Below are positions 60,674-64,000 of a stretch of 64,000 bases of DNA, one piece after another (within the stretch, counting starts at the first letter, position 1; every line of letters starts with the position of its first letter). Source of the DNA: Williamsia sp. (lineage in GTDB: Bacteria; Bacteroidota; Bacteroidia; Chitinophagales; Chitinophagaceae). The stretch covers positions 1 through 64,000 of the forward strand of contig JADCRZ010000016.1 of the NCBI GenBank assembly GCA_015069695.1, written 5' to 3'. The notes under the pieces are model-generated. The model was not told the DNA's origin. It saw only the letters and a program-made list of their open reading frames with translations, and searched no databases. The position numbers were made by a program, and so were the translations under genes.

Positions 60674-61441
60674 ATGAAAACGATCACCGACAGGCACCAG
60701 TTTATTCTTCAGAAGCTGAACGAAAAAGGCAAGGTCAGCATTCCGCAACTCATCGATGAAATGCAGGTCAGCGGGGTGACCATCCGCAAAGACCTGAAAC
60801 TGCTTGAAGAAAAAAAGCTGCTTTTCCGCACCCGGGGTGGCGGCTCCATCGACAACCCTTACGCCATTGAGCGCCCCATCGACGAAAAAGAGTTTATCAG
60901 GGCAGAAGAGAAAAAAAAGATCGCGCGGGCGGCCCTCGGACTGATCGGGCAAAACGATTCTATCATCATTGCTTCGGGAACCACGGTATTCGAGCTCGCG
61001 CGCCAGCTCCACCCGGAAAAAAGGATTATCGTAATTACCCCGGCCCTGAAAGTTGCCCTGGAGCTAAGCAACCGGCCCCACGTAGAAGTGCTGCAACTGG
61101 GCGGCCTGGTTCACCACAGCTCTTCCGCCACCGCCGGCTCCTTCGCCGAAAAAATCCTGGACGAGCTATACTGCGGCGTGCTTTTTTTGGGTGTGGATGG
61201 CATTGACCTGGAACATGGACTCACCATCACCAACATCGTGGAAACAAGCCTGAACCAAAAAATGATCGGACTGGCGCAGACCGTTGTGGTACTGGCAGAC
61301 AGCTCCAAGTTCGACCGCCGCGGCCTGGGTAAAATCTGCAATCTTGATCAGATCGACTATATTATCACGGACGACAATGTAAGCATGGAAACTGTGACCA
61401 AGATCGAAAAGACAGGGATCAAGGTCATCATAGCGGCCTAA
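60674..61441 (+). CDS. DeoR/GlpR-family transcriptional regulator
   Basis: N-terminal DeoR helix-turn-helix (RHQFILQKLNEKGKVSIPQL, VTIRKDLKLLEEKKLLFRTRGG), then the DeoRC sensor domain with SIIIASGTTVFELARQL, the family EKILDELYCGVLFLGVDGID block and TVVVLADSSKFDRRGLGKIC. DeoR-type sensors bind phosphorylated sugars, which suits a cluster with two sugar kinases. Probably represses the SusC operon starting at 60270; the GH32 locus downstream converges and is a less likely target. Confidence 0.93.
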   Translation: MKTITDRHQFILQKLNEKGKVSIPQLIDEMQVSGVTIRKDLKLLEEKKLLFRTRGGGSIDNPYAIERPIDEKEFIRAEEKKKIARAALGLIGQNDSIIIASGTTVFELARQLHPEKRIIVITPALKVALELSNRPHVEVLQLGGLVHHSSSATAGSFAEKILDELYCGVLFLGVDGIDLEHGLTITNIVETSLNQKMIGLAQTVVVLADSSKFDRRGLGKICNLDQIDYIITDDNVSMETVTKIEKTGIKVIIAA

Positions 61442-61510
61442 CGTTGCCAGCAACAGAAGGGAAGACTGTTGCTCTTCGCGCTTCCTGCTTACCCACTGAT
61501 GAACCGGCTG

Positions 61511-63082
61511 CTATTTATCCTCATTTCCGGCATCTCTTCTATATCCGAGTTCCTGTTCCCTTTTTAGCCAGACAGACTCCAATCTGTAGAGTTCCATCTT
61601 TTCAATCCTGCATTCGCCTGTTGAGGTAAGCCCCAGGCTCCTGTTTGATGGGTCCGGGTAAAACAACCGCGTACTGGTAACCTCGCCCTGGTTGGCATAG
61701 ATCTCGACCGAATTCCTGTCTATGATAAACCGGAGCTTGATGCGGTTGTTAACAGGCTGCAGCGCCATCTTGTCTTCCATGAAGCGCAGCTCTTTCGCAG
61801 CAGTGTTGTACACCGCTTTCTCTCCCCTTATATCAAACACCAGTTCCTGTGCTTTCTCCAGGTCGATGTCGGCAATGATCTCAAACACATCTCCCTTGAT
61901 TTTTTCCAACGGATTTACAGCTGGCTTTAAAACAATATCCGTCCAGTACTTCCCGTCGTACCTGAGCTGTTTGACAGCATCGATCGGATTGCGGCAGAGC
62001 TTGATCTCCCTGTTGATTGTTTTCAGGGTCAGCTCTACCGGAAATATCAGCTGCTGGCTCCAGGTACGGTTATGGGTAGGCGCTCCCTTGATCATCATAA
62101 AGGCCAGCTGGTAAAAAGGTCCGTCGCCTTCATACGATTGTTTCCATGCCTGCGTAGCATAAATATCCTTTGTATAGTAGTTGGCATGCCCGCCTGAATT
62201 ATTCAGCAAGGTTTCAGGACCCAGGAACTGCTTTTTTGAAGCAGGCGTAAATTTCACACCATCAAAATCGCCGATGTAATAAGCGCCGTTGCCATCAATC
62301 AGCACCCATCTTTTGTTGTCCTCCTTTCCGTCCACAGGCATCTGCATAAAATCCGGGCACTCGAAAAAACCATCCATCTTACTGAGAAATTGCCAGTCGG
62401 TCAGGTTGGTCGATTTATAAAACGAAAATCCCGGTTGTTCGTAAATCACCATCCGCCAGGACTGATCCGGCTTGTACCAGAACACATTGGGATCACGGGT
62501 TCCCTCCCTGCCCGGCAACACAGGATTCTTCCGGTGCCTGATCCAGGTTTTGCCGGCATCGTTGCTGAAAGCAATACACACGCCCCGGCCATAATCGGTA
62601 TAAAAGATCACCATGGTTTTTTCGACGCCCGTTCTCAAGCCCAGCGTATTGTTCCAGTCAACGATCCCGCTGCCGCTCCCCGGCCTGTTGTCAATGACCG
62701 AATTGGTAACAGGTGGCTGTTGTTCCCAAAAAATACAATCATCACTGGTGGCATGTCCCCAGCCCTTGTTGTCTCGGCGCTGCTTCGACCATTCGTCGAA
62801 CATGTAGAACAGGTGGTACTTGCCCTTGTACCGGACAAGACCGGTAGCATCCGCGATCTGGCCTGAAACAGGCGTATAGTGCACCTGTGGCCGCAACGGC
62901 TGGTTGTAGTGCATGTTCTCATACACATCCTTGTAATCAAGCCTGTAGGGATCGGCGGGCTCTGCGGGTTTCTTGTCCTGTGTTGCAGCCCTTGGAACAC
63001 TATCGGTTGCACGGCCGTTAGTACTTTGAGCGATCCCGTATAATTGAAAAAGCAGGAAAATACCCGGCAATAAATATTTCAT
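61511..63082 (-). CDS. GH32 fructan hydrolase (levanase/invertase-like), secreted
   Basis: Start chosen at MKYLLPGIFLLFQLYG for a proper signal; the ATG at 63109 overlaps the SusD stop. Five-blade propeller motifs: RPQVHYTPVSGQIADATGLV, where Asp in the 'NDPNG' position is kept but the neighbours are changed to ADATG; YHLFYMFD; GTRDPNVFWYK (RDP transition-state motif); and FFECPDFMQ (EC motif with acid/base Glu). A C-terminal beta sandwich follows. It cleaves beta-fructosides or a related sugar; the altered nucleophile motif hints at a divergent substrate. Follows SusD in a locus that continues past the window. Confidence 0.87.
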   Translation of the reverse strand: MKYLLPGIFLLFQLYGIAQSTNGRATDSVPRAATQDKKPAEPADPYRLDYKDVYENMHYNQPLRPQVHYTPVSGQIADATGLVRYKGKYHLFYMFDEWSKQRRDNKGWGHATSDDCIFWEQQPPVTNSVIDNRPGSGSGIVDWNNTLGLRTGVEKTMVIFYTDYGRGVCIAFSNDAGKTWIRHRKNPVLPGREGTRDPNVFWYKPDQSWRMVIYEQPGFSFYKSTNLTDWQFLSKMDGFFECPDFMQMPVDGKEDNKRWVLIDGNGAYYIGDFDGVKFTPASKKQFLGPETLLNNSGGHANYYTKDIYATQAWKQSYEGDGPFYQLAFMMIKGAPTHNRTWSQQLIFPVELTLKTINREIKLCRNPIDAVKQLRYDGKYWTDIVLKPAVNPLEKIKGDVFEIIADIDLEKAQELVFDIRGEKAVYNTAAKELRFMEDKMALQPVNNRIKLRFIIDRNSVEIYANQGEVTSTRLFYPDPSNRSLGLTSTGECRIEKMELYRLESVWLKREQELGYRRDAGNEDK

Positions 63083-63105
63083 GATGTTTAGTTGTTGTGG
63101 TGCAT

Positions 63106-64000
63106 TCAATAACCAGGATTTTGCTTGTATAACCCTTCAACCAGGTCGATCTGGGGCTGGGGAACCGGCAGAAATTCATCCCGGCCTTTTGTAAAGTTTG
63201 CAGACTGCAGAAATGAATGCCGCAGCTTCTCCACGCCCAGGTAGGCGTTCAGGGTTTCGGCGGCAATGCCCCAGCGCACAAGGTCAAAAAAGCGCGGACT
63301 TTCCATGGCGAACTCCAGCCTTCTTTCCCACCGCAATGCCGTACGGGCGAAATCCTGCGTCCAGTTGCAATTTACCCCGTTCACATAATTATCGATCCTG
63401 TAATTGGAAGCATAAGTGCCGTTGGCGAGTTTCAACCGGCCGGTGCTGTTCCTGGCTCTTGTTCTGATCTGGTTGATCAACGGAAGGGCTTCGGGGTGCC
63501 GGCCCATTTCAATCAGGGCTTCGGCCTTCATCAGCAGCACGTCATCATACCGGATCACATCTGCATTTTTTGAACTGCCGAAATAAGCACCTACTTTTTG
63601 CAGGCAGGAGCAATCAGGCGGGGCAATTTCTTTCATGGTCGAGTAGTAGCCATACACCTCCGGAACGCGCGCCCAGGTTGGTTTGTAAACAAAGTCGCTT
63701 TTGTATTTGAAAGGATGGCCGATAATGCCGACCGTATGATCCAGCCTGGGATCAACACCATTGGCAAGAAAATCAGCCGGCTCTTTCATCTCGGAAGCAT
63801 TGAAGCCGGTGAACATCGGAAGACCGGCCGCATCTGTTTTAAAACTATTGACCAGGTTCTGGGTAGGCACATGAAACCAGCAGCACCCGTACTCCGTTGC
63901 CATGTTGTAGTTCAGGTTGGTACCCATGTTCAGCCTGCCTACGCTTGTACCGTCGTTGATCGAGAACTGGATGGCGAAGATCGATTCCATGCCATTTTCA
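63106..64000 (-). CDS. SusD/RagB-family lipoprotein, 5' part outside the window
   Basis: The frame is open to the window edge, so the start and lipobox are missing and about 300 C-terminal residues are seen. SusD blocks are present: ESIFAIQFSINDGT, IRYDDVLLMKAEALIEMGRH, RTALRWERRLEFAMESPRFF with DLVRWG, and the final IDLVEGLYKQNPGY. Upstream of it a SusC gene is expected. With the adjacent GH32 gene it forms a fructan-type utilisation locus. Confidence 0.92.
   Translation of the reverse strand, partial: ENGMESIFAIQFSINDGTSVGRLNMGTNLNYNMATEYGCCWFHVPTQNLVNSFKTDAAGLPMFTGFNASEMKEPADFLANGVDPRLDHTVGIIGHPFKYKSDFVYKPTWARVPEVYGYYSTMKEIAPPDCSCLQKVGAYFGSSKNADVIRYDDVLLMKAEALIEMGRHPEALPLINQIRTRARNSTGRLKLANGTYASNYRIDNYVNGVNCNWTQDFARTALRWERRLEFAMESPRFFDLVRWGIAAETLNAYLGVEKLRHSFLQSANFTKGRDEFLPVPQPQIDLVEGLYKQNPGY

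Overview
The window looks like a chromosome segment of a Bacteroidota bacterium, probably Chitinophagaceae or a close relative. It has four SusC/SusD-type systems (the last cut by the window edge), two GH92 mannosidases, three secreted sulfatases, SPII lipoproteins, few Shine-Dalgarno sites, and a TTTG/TAnnTTTG-like promoter.

Layout. 1-1687: a complete but apparently damaged ISL3-type insertion sequence whose left end coincides with the window edge. 1787-4865: a secreted beta-lactamase-fold hydrolase and two proteins of unknown function. 4914-12545 (minus): a SusC-SusD-sulfatase-sulfatase operon for a sulfated glycan. 13169-15828: a DKNYY-repeat lipoprotein, an ankyrin membrane protein and a small hypothetical protein. 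16196-19938: the most unusual region, described below. 20043-38840: a complete mannoside locus. SusC/SusD/DUF3823 and a GH-like protein handle surface capture, two GH92 enzymes release mannose, an MFS sugar porter imports it, a ROK kinase phosphorylates it, and a class I mannose-6-phosphate isomerase passes it to glycolysis. A divergent GntR regulator sits at the isomerase promoter. 38937-40502: a third sulfatase, with a matching operator. 40764-44561: an FtsX/MacB-like permease and small proteins. 44756-60270 (minus): SusC-SusD followed by two MFS transporters, an FAD oxidoreductase, two secreted phosphoesterase-fold proteins, a 2-hydroxyacid dehydrogenase, two FGGY kinases and a histidine phosphatase. 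This suggests use of a polyol or sugar that may be phosphate-linked. A divergent DeoR regulator follows at 60674, then GH32 and a truncated SusD of a fructan-type locus at the right edge.

The standout is 16709-19938. A TROVE (Ro60/Rsr-like) protein gene and a DUF458 RNase H-fold protein gene flank about 1.1 kb of tRNA-related RNA genes. Five ordinary cloverleaf tRNAs can be read: Arg-TCT, Asp-GTC, Pro-TGG, Lys-TTT and Asn-GTT. Between them lie three units in which the 3' half of a tRNA precedes its 5' half, that is, circularly permuted tRNA genes. The clearest re-forms a Phe-GAA tRNA with a five-of-five anticodon stem and a six-of-seven acceptor stem. A second has a seven-of-seven acceptor stem. 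Each permuted unit begins with a conserved element GYCGTWR-N10-CTTCG, and five copies exist in the cluster. Part of the variable 10-nt section of each copy is complementary to its own downstream segment. I know of no described bacterial permuted tRNA system, so this is my main candidate for a new system: Ro protein plus nuclease-fold protein plus permuted tRNA genes.

Palindromic intergenic repeats related to one another (22432-22623, 27318-27472, 38850-38929) mark gaps in the mannoside locus, and an unrelated GC-rich one lies at 43921-44023.
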